A stretch of 45,153 nt of DNA from Treponema sp. UBA1793 (GCA_002314445.1 DCFX01000089.1:7055-52207), one strand, 5' to 3'. Positions 15,279-24,793 are shown, numbered from the stretch's first letter. The notes: generated by a model not told the origin, from the sequence alone. Numbers and translations are program-made.

Positions 15279-15662
15279 ATGAATACAATTACAAGTACAA
15301 CAGGGCAGAATTTGGCAATGGAAGGCCAGAATTACTTGAAAGTTGGTGCGAAAACTGTATCTGCAGGAGCGAATAATGTGCACACGCATACTGTTGCTCC
15401 TTCCGGAGCCGAAGTGGCTCAAAACATTGTCCAGAATCTTGCCGAAATAAAAGAAGATGCCCAGCAGCTTCAAAAGCTGTCTGATATGGTAATGGGACCT
15501 AAACTGCAGTTCAGTGTAAATCAGGAGCTTGGCAGTATTGTCATCAACGTTGTAGACCCAAACACCAACAAGGTGATAAAGGAGATACCGTCTGAAGATA
15601 TACAGAAGTTAAAGGTCAGGATGAAAAAAGCAATTGGGATGCTTTTTGACGAAATGATTTAA
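15279..15662 (+). CDS. flaG: Flagellar protein FlaG
   Basis: Small FlaG-family protein linked to filament length control. The second of two close ATGs (MNTITSTTGQ) is used: AGGAGG is 9 bases before it but only 3 before the first. The product is 127 residues. The N-terminal half is low in structure, and the C-terminal domain has the FlaG pattern LQFSVNQELGSIVINVVDP and KVIKEIPSEDIQKL. It lies between flagellin and fliD, the usual place for flaG. Confidence 0.88.
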   Translation: MNTITSTTGQNLAMEGQNYLKVGAKTVSAGANNVHTHTVAPSGAEVAQNIVQNLAEIKEDAQQLQKLSDMVMGPKLQFSVNQELGSIVINVVDPNTNKVIKEIPSEDIQKLKVRMKKAIGMLFDEMI

Positions 15663-15687
15663 CTGTATCTGACAGAAAAAGCGGACT

Positions 15688-17745
15688 ATGGCAGGAATAA
15701 ATATACCAGGTGTTACCGATCAATACAATACTAATGATACGGTAGAAAAACTTATGAAAGTTGAGCGTATTCCCCTTACAAGAGAACAGGATACGCTTAA
15801 AACTTATAAAGCACAAAACGATGCATGGCGGAATGTCAATAAAAAAATGTCGGCTCTCCGCGACAGCGTAAAGACGCTTTATTCCTATGACAATCCGTTT
15901 AACAACAAGCTTACATCATCTACGGATGAATACGCTGTTACAGCAGATGCAAGCCGTGCAGCTTCATACCAGACATTTAAAATCGATATCATACAGCCTG
16001 CGACGGCAGACCGTTTTCTTTCATCGGAACTTCCCGGCGATCAGCAGATTCCCAAGGGAACGTATACATATAAAGTTGCAGACAAATCAATTTCACTTCA
16101 CTGGAGCGGCGGAACGCTTTCCGATTTTTCAGCCGCAATAAATAAACGCGGCGGCGACATTATAAAATCGCTGGTTGTAGGCGCAGGTGAAGGAAAAAAA
16201 ACGCTGCTTATTGAGTCTCTTAAAACCGGAGAAGCAAACAGACTGACTTTTGAGGACGACGCAAAATCTTTTGCAGTTTCCTCAGGAATGATTTCACCTG
16301 TTAAAAGCACTACGGCAGAATTCGGTACAATGCAGACGGAATTCAGGCCTGCATCTGTGCAAAGCTCCATAACGGAACAGACCGGTATGCCGAAAATTTC
16401 AAATACAGACATTACGGTTGCTTCCGGTACGGTTACGATTCCGCCCAGAAGCGGTTTTATGCTTAACATACCTTCAAATGTCGCATCAGGCCAGCATCTT
16501 GTTTTTACGCTTACAAAGCAGAGTACGGCTGATATTACTGACGTTCTCAATAAAACTCCGGCTGCTCCTCAGCTTCCTGATGCAGGTTCTGCTTCATTTA
16601 AAGATGTAACAATTAATAACAATCCTTCAGACACGCTTCTTCCTGATGCCACGGCACAGCAGAGGGAGCCTCTTAATCCTGTTTCTACAAGCAATGTTGT
16701 ATACGCAGTCATGCAGGACGGCAGCGAAAAGGAGATATCCACTCCGCAGCTTCTTACAGACTCCGGCACGAAGGTCGATATTGATTTAAGCCAGTACAGC
16801 GGTATAAAGTCAATAGCAGTAAGAAACAGGAATACCGGCATCGCTTTTACAATGTCTTCAGTCACGGCGTATGATCCTAAAGCCGCTGCCGGCTATACTC
16901 CCAACAATCCTGCTTCCTCGGCCGGTGATGCGATCATAAAATATGAAGGAATTACTATAAAACGTCCCAACAACGACATCGACGACGTCGTTCCATCCGT
17001 AACGCTTCATGTACACGCTAAAACAGAGAAGACAGCGACAGTCACCGTAAAACCTGATACGGAAACGTCAAAACAGGCTCTTATTACATTCGTGGGAAAA
17101 TATAACGACGCTCTTGCTGAAATTAATATTCTTTCGCAGAACAAACCGGAACTTATAGATGAACTTACGTATCTTTCCGATGATGAAAAGAAAAAGGAGA
17201 CTGAAAAACTCGGAATGTTCCTCGGAGATTTTTCGCTTACAAACATAAAAAGCAGTCTGCAGTCAATCGAAAGCGCGAAATATGCAGCCGGTAATTCTGC
17301 AAAAATCACAATGCTGTCACAAATAGGCATTTCAACAAGCGCTTCCGGCAGTTATTCAGGATATTCACAAAGCCGTCTCAGAGGATATCTGGAGATCAAC
17401 GAAAAAGAACTGGATTCTGCCCTTTCTTCCAATCTTGAGGATATAAAAAACATGTTCGGATTTGATTCAGACGGTGATCTCATAGTCGATTCCGGCATAG
17501 GATACCGACTGGACAAGGAACTTACAGCGTACGTGCAGACAGGCGGTATTATCGCGCTCAAGACAAGTAATATTGACACCAAAATAAAATCTTCGGAATC
17601 AAAAATTGCAAAGCTTGAAACACAGCTCGACGACAAAGAGCAGGAACTTAAACAGAAGTATGCGAGCATGGAAGGTTCACTTAACAGCCTTGAATCGCAG
17701 CAGTCGACAATTTCAAATTTTTCAAAACAGAATAGCGGAAATTAA
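15688..17745 (+). CDS. fliD: Flagellar filament cap protein FliD
   Basis: Caps the growing filament and promotes flagellin folding. It has 685 residues, longer than enteric FliD (about 470) but typical of treponemes. The N-terminal FliD domain starts MAGINIPGVTDQYNTNDTVEKLM; a long variable middle follows. The C-terminal FliD domain contains ITMLSQIGISTSASG and LEINEKELDSALSSN, and ends in a coiled coil (KIAKLETQLDDKEQELKQKY). It lies 25 bases after flaG. The Pro/Ala-rich stretch at about residues 285-345 is probably an inserted exposed region. Confidence 0.94.
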   Translation: MAGINIPGVTDQYNTNDTVEKLMKVERIPLTREQDTLKTYKAQNDAWRNVNKKMSALRDSVKTLYSYDNPFNNKLTSSTDEYAVTADASRAASYQTFKIDIIQPATADRFLSSELPGDQQIPKGTYTYKVADKSISLHWSGGTLSDFSAAINKRGGDIIKSLVVGAGEGKKTLLIESLKTGEANRLTFEDDAKSFAVSSGMISPVKSTTAEFGTMQTEFRPASVQSSITEQTGMPKISNTDITVASGTVTIPPRSGFMLNIPSNVASGQHLVFTLTKQSTADITDVLNKTPAAPQLPDAGSASFKDVTINNNPSDTLLPDATAQQREPLNPVSTSNVVYAVMQDGSEKEISTPQLLTDSGTKVDIDLSQYSGIKSIAVRNRNTGIAFTMSSVTAYDPKAAAGYTPNNPASSAGDAIIKYEGITIKRPNNDIDDVVPSVTLHVHAKTEKTATVTVKPDTETSKQALITFVGKYNDALAEINILSQNKPELIDELTYLSDDEKKKETEKLGMFLGDFSLTNIKSSLQSIESAKYAAGNSAKITMLSQIGISTSASGSYSGYSQSRLRGYLEINEKELDSALSSNLEDIKNMFGFDSDGDLIVDSGIGYRLDKELTAYVQTGGIIALKTSNIDTKIKSSESKIAKLETQLDDKEQELKQKYASMEGSLNSLESQQSTISNFSKQNSGN

Positions 17746-17771
17746 TAATATCATGTAAGGAAGGCAGCGGT

Positions 17772-18365
17772 ATGGATTTATTTGTAAACGGTTCAAAAAT
17801 TGATGCATCTCTTGAAGACGAAAAAACGATTGGCGATGTGCTGCGTTCATTCGAGTTAAACTGCGAAGAAACCGATGCAGCTGTTATAGGAATAAAAGTA
17901 AACGGGGAAAATATCAGCGCAGATTCTTTCGATTCATATGCGGAAAAAGCGCTTGAATCAAACACTGTTTTTGAATTCGACGTTGTTACACGGCAGGCTG
18001 TGGGAGAGTCATTTAAAAAGCTTTCTTCGCTTTTCAATACGCTCGCCGAACGGATGGAAAAGATTCCTGTCGAGCTGCAGAACGGAAAAGGCAGAGACGC
18101 ATGTGCCTCAATAACCCAGCTTGCGGACGACATAGATTTATTCTGCCACACAGCTGCTCTTTCATCCCTTTTTCCCGAAACATACAAATCAATACGTATA
18201 GATGAAAAACCGTTTGCCGCATTTTTTGCTGATTTTACTCCGGTTCTTTCTCAGTTTGAAGAGGCTCTCCAGTCGAACGATACCGTTCTGGTCGGGGACC
18301 TTTCCGAATATGAAATCTGTCCCCGGCTCAAAGCCGTATCAAAGGCTCTGGAGGCGTTTTCATGA
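17772..18365 (+). CDS. Hypothetical protein of the fliD-pilZ operon
   Basis: I do not recognise a family. The 197-residue acidic protein has an N-terminal ubiquitin-like stretch (MDLFVNGSKIDASL ... VIGIKVNGENI, about residues 1-75) and an all-helical remainder (SFKKLSSLFNTLAERMEKI onward). It overlaps the PilZ gene by 4 bases and follows fliD by 26 bases, so it is in the same operon and may be a flagellar export chaperone or a regulator. A FliS/FliT-like role beside fliD is conceivable, but no sequence match supports it. There is no signal peptide or membrane segment. Confidence 0.7.
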   Translation: MDLFVNGSKIDASLEDEKTIGDVLRSFELNCEETDAAVIGIKVNGENISADSFDSYAEKALESNTVFEFDVVTRQAVGESFKKLSSLFNTLAERMEKIPVELQNGKGRDACASITQLADDIDLFCHTAALSSLFPETYKSIRIDEKPFAAFFADFTPVLSQFEEALQSNDTVLVGDLSEYEICPRLKAVSKALEAFS

Positions 18366-19474
18366 CATTCAATACAGGTACGGGAACGACGCCGCTTTTA
18401 GCGAGACAGTCAAAGGGAATCTACAATTTTCTTATTATTCCTCTTATTTTTATTATTGTCTTTCTCGCAATATGGTTCTTACTTAAGTTCATAAAAAAGC
18501 GTCACGAAACCCGTGAATGGATTGAAGCTCAGAAAAAACGAACTACCAACAAAAAAGATATAAAAGAAGTTGCTCAAAAATATTCTCTTACGCATGCTGA
18601 ATCCGAACTATTATGGGAAATTTGTAAAAAGGGAAAAACACCGAATATCTGCTATCTCATTCATGATTCAGATGCCATAGACGATCTGTTTAGATCTCAC
18701 TACAGCAGGATGAAAAAGGAACATGAACCGGAAAAGAAAATAACTGATCTTTTCCGGCTGCGTTACAAGATGGAACTTGAGGAAGCATCTGCTGCTGTTA
18801 TAACAACAACCACAACGCTCGCAGAAGGGACAAGGTTTACATATATGATTCCGAACGGGATGCAGATTCTATGCACACTTAAAAAAAATTCGTCCGACAA
18901 CATGATTGTTTCTATTCCCCAGCAGCTGTATGATTCCGACAGCAAACCCCCGCCGCTTTCAAAAGCTGTTTTTTCATTCACAACTCATACAGGAATGTAT
19001 TACATATTCTCAACACGAATTATCCGCTATTCCACAGGACTTGACAATCAGCCGGAGATGGTTCTTTCCCAGACAAACGATCTGCGCCCTCAGACAAAAA
19101 GACAGTCGAAACGAATGGCTATGGATATACCATGTCTTTTTTCAGCTGTACGGGAAGATGATACGCTCAAAAAGAACAATTTTGTGCCGCTTGAAAAACA
19201 GCATGAATGCGTGCTGCTGAATATATCTGCAGACGGATGCTGCATCACCACGCCACTTCCCATTAAAGAGCATCAGTATATCTGCGTCTCAATTCCGCTT
19301 GGCGACGAGACACATCAAATTATAGGCAGAATAGTTTCAACCCGCAGAAACCTTGTAAATAATCTATTCTTTCTTCATATCAATTTCCTGCAGATTGACG
19401 CAAAGACGCAAAACCGTATATTTGCCTCAATCTATGGTTATAAGCCGGGTGACGAAGAAACACTCTCCTCTTGA
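18362..19474 (+). CDS. Membrane-anchored PilZ-domain protein
   Basis: Likely c-di-GMP receptor. Of 370 residues, about 20-42 form one membrane helix (FLIIPLIFIIVFLAIWFLLKF), followed by a basic, helical region. The second half has the YcgR-like layout: a beta domain, then the PilZ domain from about residue 245. Both c-di-GMP motifs are present: RQSKR (RxxxR) and NISADGC (D/NxSxxG). Translational coupling to the unknown upstream gene and nearness to fliD suggest control of motility. Its N-terminal anchor places the PilZ domain at the inner membrane, near the flagellar motor. Confidence 0.88.
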   Translation: MTFNTGTGTTPLLARQSKGIYNFLIIPLIFIIVFLAIWFLLKFIKKRHETREWIEAQKKRTTNKKDIKEVAQKYSLTHAESELLWEICKKGKTPNICYLIHDSDAIDDLFRSHYSRMKKEHEPEKKITDLFRLRYKMELEEASAAVITTTTTLAEGTRFTYMIPNGMQILCTLKKNSSDNMIVSIPQQLYDSDSKPPPLSKAVFSFTTHTGMYYIFSTRIIRYSTGLDNQPEMVLSQTNDLRPQTKRQSKRMAMDIPCLFSAVREDDTLKKNNFVPLEKQHECVLLNISADGCCITTPLPIKEHQYICVSIPLGDETHQIIGRIVSTRRNLVNNLFFLHINFLQIDAKTQNRIFASIYGYKPGDEETLSS

Positions 19475-19499
19475 ATAACAAGATATATTGAGGTATTCT
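19471..19499 (+). promoter_or_regulatory. Promoter for the small gene before tsaE, probably leaderless
   Basis: TTGAAT and TATTCT are 17 bases apart. The -10 ends 8 bases before the next ATG. The -35 overlaps the PilZ stop codon. A GAGG lies 14 bases before the ATG, too far for a usual ribosome binding site. Confidence 0.5.
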
Positions 19500-19507
19500 A
19501 TTTAGCT

Positions 19508-19768
19508 ATGAAAGTGCTGGAAATTCGCAATGTCTACAGAGAAGACGGATGTATTTATTATTTCCGCAAATTCAAGGGAGAGGCTGTTGTACTGCTGCCG
19601 GTAGGTGCATTAGAAACACCGATCACGTTCAGTATAGAAGCAAGTCCTTTGGGAACAAAAAACATTGAAGTTAATATTCCACAGCCGATTGATTATCCTG
19701 TTATACCGGTAAAAAATGCATTGAGAGAATTTATCCGCACAGAAGATTCAGAAGGAAAACTGCCTTGA
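19508..19768 (+). CDS. Small conserved-type hypothetical protein before tsaE
   Basis: Unrecognised 86-residue protein with no signal peptide. It looks like a compact beta-rich fold (MKVLEIRNVYREDGCIYYF, then GEAVVLLPVGALETPITFSI). Its stop overlaps the tsaE start as TGATG, so the two are translationally coupled. That links it to the t6A operon rather than to the flagellar genes upstream, but nothing in the sequence shows a catalytic role. Confidence 0.7.
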   Translation: MKVLEIRNVYREDGCIYYFRKFKGEAVVLLPVGALETPITFSIEASPLGTKNIEVNIPQPIDYPVIPVKNALREFIRTEDSEGKLP

Positions 19769-20196
19769 TGACGTTCTATACAAAAAGTCCGGAAGAGACG
19801 ATTGAGCTTGGCAAAAAAATAGGCGGAAAACTGCAGAAAGGCGATGTAATTGCAATGAGGGGAACGCTTGCAGCAGGTAAAACAACAATCACAAAAGGTA
19901 TTGCAGCTGCACTGGATGTTAAAGATGTTATAACAAGTCCTACATTCTGTCTTATCAGCGAATACAGCGGTAAAATGCCGTTATATCACATGGATGTGTA
20001 CCGCCTTGACAGCGCAGAGGATTTTGTAAATCTCGGTACCGACGATATGATTTACGGAGACGGAGTTTCCATCATTGAATGGAGCGAAAAAATCATGAGC
20101 GAACTTCCCAAAAAGACGATTGAACTTGTCATAACTCCGCAGGAAGACAATTCCAGGAAAATAACGCTCAACAACTGGCCGTATGGAGAAATATGA
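19768..20196 (+). CDS. tsaE: tRNA t6A biosynthesis ATPase TsaE
   Basis: P-loop ATPase that drives the TsaB-TsaD-TsaE complex in making N6-threonylcarbamoyladenosine at position 37 of ANN-decoding tRNAs. Walker A is GTLAAGKTT near residue 32. The SPTFCLISEY motif and YHMDVYRL with IIEWSE are diagnostic. The ATG in TGATG is preferred over an overlapping TTG one codon earlier; 142 residues is normal. The gene overlaps tsaB. TsaD and TsaC are not in the window. Confidence 0.94.
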   Translation: MTFYTKSPEETIELGKKIGGKLQKGDVIAMRGTLAAGKTTITKGIAAALDVKDVITSPTFCLISEYSGKMPLYHMDVYRLDSAEDFVNLGTDDMIYGDGVSIIEWSEKIMSELPKKTIELVITPQEDNSRKITLNNWPYGEI

Positions 20197-20867
20197 TGAA
20201 AGCACTTGCAGTTGATTCAGCAGTAACACGACTTTCCATAGCCGCAAAAAATGACGATAAAACAGTATCTGCTGTATATGATATCGGGATGAAGCAGTCG
20301 GAAACACTGCTTCCCTCAATCAACTATATATTGAACAAAGCCGGATTAAAAACAACGGAACTGGATTATACCGTTCTGTGTGCAGGCCCCGGCTCATTTA
20401 CAGGTCTCCGCCTGTCATTCGCAGCTCTGAAAGCTGTTGAACACGCCGGAAACGTTCCACTCTACGGTATTCCGACGCTTGAGGCATACGCGCAACCCTA
20501 CAGACATCTGCCCTTTGCTGTAGTTTCCGTTGTTGATGCAAAAAAAGATAAATTTTATGCAGCTGTGTATGACGGTGAGAAAGAAACACTTACCGCCGGC
20601 GATTACGAAATAAAAACAGTTGCAGACTTGTTGAAAGAAAAGACAGAGCTGTTGATCTGTGGTCCCGATGCGAAGCTGTTTGCAGCAGAAGCCGCGGAAT
20701 TCATAAAAGATAAGAAAGTATACGTAATGCCTTTTACGGAAGTAACGACAGATTCTCTTTTCATGCTTGCAGAGCAGCGTATTTCACAGAATATTCCGCC
20801 GCTCAAAGATTTTGACGGACCGCTTTACCTGCGTGCAAGTGAAGCGGAAGTGCATCTTACTGATTGA
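20193..20867 (+). CDS. tsaB: tRNA t6A biosynthesis protein TsaB
   Basis: Non-catalytic ASKHA-fold partner of TsaD in t6A synthesis. The 224-residue sequence starts MKALAVDSAVTRLSIA and has the signature CAGPGSFTGLRLSFAALK near residue 68 and VVDAKKDKFYAAVY. Two adjacent ATGs are possible; GGAG is 4 bases before the first and 7 before the second, so the true start may be one codon later. The last 11 bases overlap the 3' end of csrA on the opposite strand, so the two convergent transcripts must collide or overlap. Confidence 0.94.
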   Translation: MMKALAVDSAVTRLSIAAKNDDKTVSAVYDIGMKQSETLLPSINYILNKAGLKTTELDYTVLCAGPGSFTGLRLSFAALKAVEHAGNVPLYGIPTLEAYAQPYRHLPFAVVSVVDAKKDKFYAAVYDGEKETLTAGDYEIKTVADLLKEKTELLICGPDAKLFAAEAAEFIKDKKVYVMPFTEVTTDSLFMLAEQRISQNIPPLKDFDGPLYLRASEAEVHLTD

Positions 20868-21084
20868 TCAGCTTCGAAAGAGAATCGAGCGAAACAGCAT
20901 CTCCGACTGCAGCCGCTTTATTCTCTTTCTGGATTGCATTAAAAACTTCTTCGCGGAATACTTTTACGCTTTTTGGCGCTTCCACTCCTATTTTCACCTG
21001 ATCACCGCGGACTTCAATAATCGTTATGGTAATATTATCGCCGATTTTTATCTGTTCGTCGATTTTACGGGAAAGTATAAGCAT
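20857..21084 (-). CDS. csrA: Carbon storage regulator CsrA
   Basis: Small RNA-binding dimer that blocks translation by binding GGA motifs. The 75-residue sequence starts MLILSRKIDEQIKIGDNITI and includes VKIGVEAPKSVKVFREEV, with the conserved RNA-contacting ends (L4/R6 and R44-type positions). It is the last gene of the flagellar minus-strand operon and begins 1 base after fliW. By analogy with Bacillus, CsrA would repress flagellin translation until FliW sequesters it. Both flaB ribosome binding sites contain GGA. Confidence 0.96.
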   Translation of the reverse strand: MLILSRKIDEQIKIGDNITITIIEVRGDQVKIGVEAPKSVKVFREEVFNAIQKENKAAAVGDAVSLDSLSKLINQ

Positions 21085-21085
21085 A

Positions 21086-21532
21086 TCACTTACCCTCCCT
21101 GTTGTTTTTAAGAGCTTCTATAATATCCTGCTTTGTCGTCCATCGGTTATCACTGAGAATAACCTGTTCGCACAAATTATTTTTTTTGTTAATGACAATC
21201 GGCCCCTGGAGATTTGCAGTTATATGAGAACCGTCAGACGGGACTGTAACGATTGCCATGACAATCACATCTTCCGGCGATTTTACGTTTATCTTTTTAA
21301 GGCTCTCATCATCTATATCCGCCTCATAATTATTGCAGATAATAAACGGGTCAACGATAAGGAAAGCAAGCTTTTCATCATCGACTGACTGCAGCCAGAT
21401 AAACGGTTCGTATTCTGAATCTATGACTGCATACTTTTTAAAATCCTCAAATCCGAACAGACCGTCCTGAAAAGTGACAATCTGACTGGAATCAACTTCC
21501 TTCACGCCCATAGTTTTAGTTTTGACATCCAT
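21086..21532 (-). CDS. fliW: Flagellar assembly factor FliW
   Basis: CsrA antagonist and flagellin-binding protein. It is 148 residues, the usual length, with the family pattern ITFQDGLFGFEDFKKYAVI-type N-terminus (here VTFQDGLFGFEDFKKYAVID), FIWLQSVDDEKLAFLIVDP and ANLQGPIVIN. It lies between flgL and csrA, spacing 15 and 1 bases, so the antagonist and CsrA are co-expressed. The initiator is the ATG of MDVKTKTMGVKEV; a second Met seven codons on is possible. Confidence 0.95.
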   Translation of the reverse strand: MDVKTKTMGVKEVDSSQIVTFQDGLFGFEDFKKYAVIDSEYEPFIWLQSVDDEKLAFLIVDPFIICNNYEADIDDESLKKINVKSPEDVIVMAIVTVPSDGSHITANLQGPIVINKKNNLCEQVILSDNRWTTKQDIIEALKNNREGK

Positions 21533-21547
21533 ATACTTTTATCCTGC

Positions 21548-22792
21548 CTATTTTATATAATTGAGCAGCGTATTGCTGTACAGTTTCGCAGCCGTGCTCA
21601 GCGTTGCCTGATGAGTATAGTCCATCATCTTCATATCGGTAACAGCCTTGGAAAAATCAAGGTCCCCTTCGTTTGAAATCAGCTGGGTAACATTCAGCTC
21701 CGTACCTGAATTGCGGGTTACATTGAGCTGCGCCCGCTCATATTCCGAGCCGGACTTTGCAACGCGCGTCACAAGATTTTTCAGGCCCTCGTCAATAGAG
21801 CCGAGCACGCGCCCTCCGATTGATTCCTGATCTCCTGTAAGAAGCGAATTCCGGAGCGCAATAACAGTGTCGAACAGCGAACCTCCCGAAACCCGTACAC
21901 TGTTTCCGAGATTATACGGAGGTTTCTGGCTTCTGTCTTTTATGATACCCAGCTCATTCAGGGAACTGCCTTTTACATCCTGAATCCAGAGCTGCCGCGC
22001 GTCAGTCGTCTGTAAATTCAAGCCTTTCGTAACAGGATCGACACTGGCCTTTACTGCTGCGCCGCTGTCGTTTATTTTTGAGACAAGCGAATACACATTG
22101 TCTCCTGCATTTATACGAACCTGCACACCGTCGACGGAAATTGCACCGTCGACGGACGCCTGCCACTGGCTTGCATCCCTGCCGCCGAAGAGCTGCTGCT
22201 GTTCCGCCCAGAACGTACGGTTGCCGGCATTATCGGTTGTAAGGTATTTATTTTCGTCAATTTCAATACCGGTAGCATCAATATTACCGTTGTACCGGAC
22301 GTTTTCAATAAGAGGAATACCGGAACCTGAAACATTTCCCATATCGACATCAAACGGTTTGGCCTTTGTGTTCGTCCCCGCAAAAAGAGAATTGCCGTCT
22401 TCTCCCACTGCGTTCGCATTTTGAATAAGTTCCTTCAGCAGTTCATCCACTTCAGTCGCCATATTTTTCATGTCGTCTTTCGTATAAATTCCGTTTGCAC
22501 CGGTGACAGCCAGTTCACGTATCCGCTGCATGACTTCGAGCGAATTGTTCATATACCCTTCGCGCTGTGCAAACTGATCGGTAAGCGTTTTCGCATTTTT
22601 TTCAAAATTCTGTACACGGGTAAGATATGACTGATAACGCACAAGATGTCCTGCCGCAATCGGATCGTCACGAAGTTCCTGAATACGTTTCTGGCTCCCG
22701 ATCTGGTTGTTCTGCTTATTAAGGCGGGACTCCTGCAGCCGGAGATTTGACTGTGTGTCCATATTATTCATCTGAGAACTGACTCTTTGCAT
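21548..22792 (-). CDS. flgL: Flagellar hook-filament junction protein FlgL
   Basis: Joins hook-associated protein 1 to the filament. The 414 residues begin with the flagellin-like helix MQRVSSQMNNMDTQSNLRLQ and RELAVTGANGIYTKDDMKNMA, and end with MMDYTHQATLSTAAKLYSNTLLNYI, as in FlgL proteins. The middle has the inserted D2-like domain seen in treponeme FlgL (about residues 135-300). GGAAAG precedes the ATG. The gene follows flgK by 105 bases and runs into fliW. Confidence 0.94.
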   Translation of the reverse strand: MQRVSSQMNNMDTQSNLRLQESRLNKQNNQIGSQKRIQELRDDPIAAGHLVRYQSYLTRVQNFEKNAKTLTDQFAQREGYMNNSLEVMQRIRELAVTGANGIYTKDDMKNMATEVDELLKELIQNANAVGEDGNSLFAGTNTKAKPFDVDMGNVSGSGIPLIENVRYNGNIDATGIEIDENKYLTTDNAGNRTFWAEQQQLFGGRDASQWQASVDGAISVDGVQVRINAGDNVYSLVSKINDSGAAVKASVDPVTKGLNLQTTDARQLWIQDVKGSSLNELGIIKDRSQKPPYNLGNSVRVSGGSLFDTVIALRNSLLTGDQESIGGRVLGSIDEGLKNLVTRVAKSGSEYERAQLNVTRNSGTELNVTQLISNEGDLDFSKAVTDMKMMDYTHQATLSTAAKLYSNTLLNYIK

Positions 22793-22897
22793 AACTTTCC
22801 TCCAAAAATGCTGCGGTCATGTATGACCGTTTGCGCCTGCAATCTTCAAGAATTGAGAATTGCAATATCAGAAAACCATACGTATGTATTTTTCTGA

Positions 22898-24769
22898 TTA
22901 AACGCCCAGCCGGTTGATGATCGTATCAAGCATATCGTTCCATGTTTTTATAAAAGAAGCAGCCGCGTTGTAACCGTGCTGGAATTTAATAATATCGGCA
23001 AGCTCCTCGTCTATATTCACACCGCTTAAAGATTCACGAGTATTGCGTAAATCATCCATAATTGCTGTCTGATTTTTTGTCTGCGTTCCGGCCTGTTCAC
23101 CTTTCAGGCCGACCTTAGTCACACTGTCCGCAAAGTAGTCGTCGAACGTACGTTTATTGCCGATCATTACCGGCGTATTGCGGATGGCGGCAATCTCAAC
23201 CGCGGCCTTTCCGTCTCCGGCTGCAATCCCGCCTGTTGCATCAGGAAAACCCGCTGCAACGCTCATCACGTCGTTCCTGATTGCAGGATTTACGGTAATA
23301 TATGCAGCCGGATCAACCATCGGGGTGACTGCAAACTGTGCGCCTGCAAGCTTTGCAACAGCATCAACCTGATTGTAATCGTAAGCGCCATCTGCACCGC
23401 TTCCCTTCAGTATGCCGGCATAACCGGTAAGGAACATTCCGCTGTCCTCCACATGCCTTATGACAAAGTCGGGATTTTCCTGCGCCTGAGCTGTCGTAGA
23501 CTTCAGAACAAGATTATTATTTCTATCGAGATATGCTTTTACCTCTCCATTACTGTCGTTAATTCTGTTCACGACGTCTGCAACGGTATCTGTCGAATGA
23601 TATGCAACATTTACGTTTCCCGAGGGAGCAGAAAATGTCATTGTTCCCTCAAGGCCTATCTGTTCCTGAGGGCTCAGTTTATTTGTACCGGTAAAGCGGA
23701 ATACATACGAATGGTCCATCTGACCATCGCCGTTGACGTCGTAATTTCCGTTAACATTTTCCACAAACGGATGTTCCGTAAAAAAATCAAGACCCGTTGT
23801 ACCGTTTGCGCCCATTGCGTTTCGGTGGACGTCATTTATAAGATCGGCGAAGTTCATTGTCATCGTATTCAGAGACTGCATCTCACCGCGCACATCGACA
23901 TCCCGGAGTTCAACAAGCGCTCCGAGCTGCCCGCCTTTTATAACTGCGTTATTCCCCGTATCTTTCCAGATAAGCTGCGAATTACCATTGTTGTCTGTTA
24001 CTGTTTTAAGGTCGAATCCGCGGGCAATACCGCCCTGAACAAGCACGTGTCCGTCAACATGAACCATAAATTCATCTGCATCGCGGTCGCTTCTTGTGAT
24101 ATTTACAAGTTTTGAAAGTTTATCCACAAGATTGTCACGCTGGTCAAGCAGATCGTTCGGATTGTCTCCCATTCCCTTTGAACGTACAATTTCACCGTTG
24201 ACAGCCGCAATCTGATCCGCATAATTGTTTACCTGTTTTACAGTTGCTTCAATATCACCGTTGAGCAGCGTGTTTATTCCCTGAAGACTTTCATATCGCT
24301 GGTTAATTGAATCCGTAAGAGATTCTCCACGCGTAACGACAGCCTGACGTGATGCCTGATTTTCGGGATGAACTGAAAGTTCCTGCCAGGATTCCCAGAA
24401 CTTATCCATATTGGAACGCACGGAAACATCATCCGGCTCGTTGTATATCTGTTCAATCATTGAATAATATTTACTGCGTGTACCCCAGTACGTTTCCTGA
24501 TTCGCCTGCTCTGTAATACGCTGGTCAAGCAGCTGGTCGCGCACACGTGTTATGCTCTCCGCAACCATTCCCTGCCCGATCATGCCCGGTTCTTCGGGGC
24601 GTTCAAGTTCAGGACGATACAGCGGATCAAATTCCTTAAGCTCTACACGCTGGCGCGAGTATCCTTCTGTATTCGCATTTGAAATATTATGGCCTGCAGT
24701 AGTGATTGCCTGCGTGTGAGCCATAATACTGCGTTTACCAAGTTCGATTCCAGAAAATGTCGATCCCAT
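22898..24769 (-). CDS. flgK: Flagellar hook-associated protein FlgK
   Basis: First hook-filament junction protein. Of 623 residues, the N-terminus has the rod/hook signature AHTQAITTAGHNISNANTEG and then YSRQRVEL; the C-terminus ends SGVNIDEELADIIKFQHGYN followed by AAASFIKTWNDMLDTIINRLGV, both diagnostic. The middle is longer than in E. coli FlgK (547 residues), with an exposed domain around residues 330-520. AGAAGGT stands before the ATG. It lies 24 bases after flgN, its probable export chaperone. Confidence 0.96.
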   Translation of the reverse strand: MGSTFSGIELGKRSIMAHTQAITTAGHNISNANTEGYSRQRVELKEFDPLYRPELERPEEPGMIGQGMVAESITRVRDQLLDQRITEQANQETYWGTRSKYYSMIEQIYNEPDDVSVRSNMDKFWESWQELSVHPENQASRQAVVTRGESLTDSINQRYESLQGINTLLNGDIEATVKQVNNYADQIAAVNGEIVRSKGMGDNPNDLLDQRDNLVDKLSKLVNITRSDRDADEFMVHVDGHVLVQGGIARGFDLKTVTDNNGNSQLIWKDTGNNAVIKGGQLGALVELRDVDVRGEMQSLNTMTMNFADLINDVHRNAMGANGTTGLDFFTEHPFVENVNGNYDVNGDGQMDHSYVFRFTGTNKLSPQEQIGLEGTMTFSAPSGNVNVAYHSTDTVADVVNRINDSNGEVKAYLDRNNNLVLKSTTAQAQENPDFVIRHVEDSGMFLTGYAGILKGSGADGAYDYNQVDAVAKLAGAQFAVTPMVDPAAYITVNPAIRNDVMSVAAGFPDATGGIAAGDGKAAVEIAAIRNTPVMIGNKRTFDDYFADSVTKVGLKGEQAGTQTKNQTAIMDDLRNTRESLSGVNIDEELADIIKFQHGYNAAASFIKTWNDMLDTIINRLGV

Positions 24770-24793
24770 ATTGTACCTTCTATTTTTCCGATT

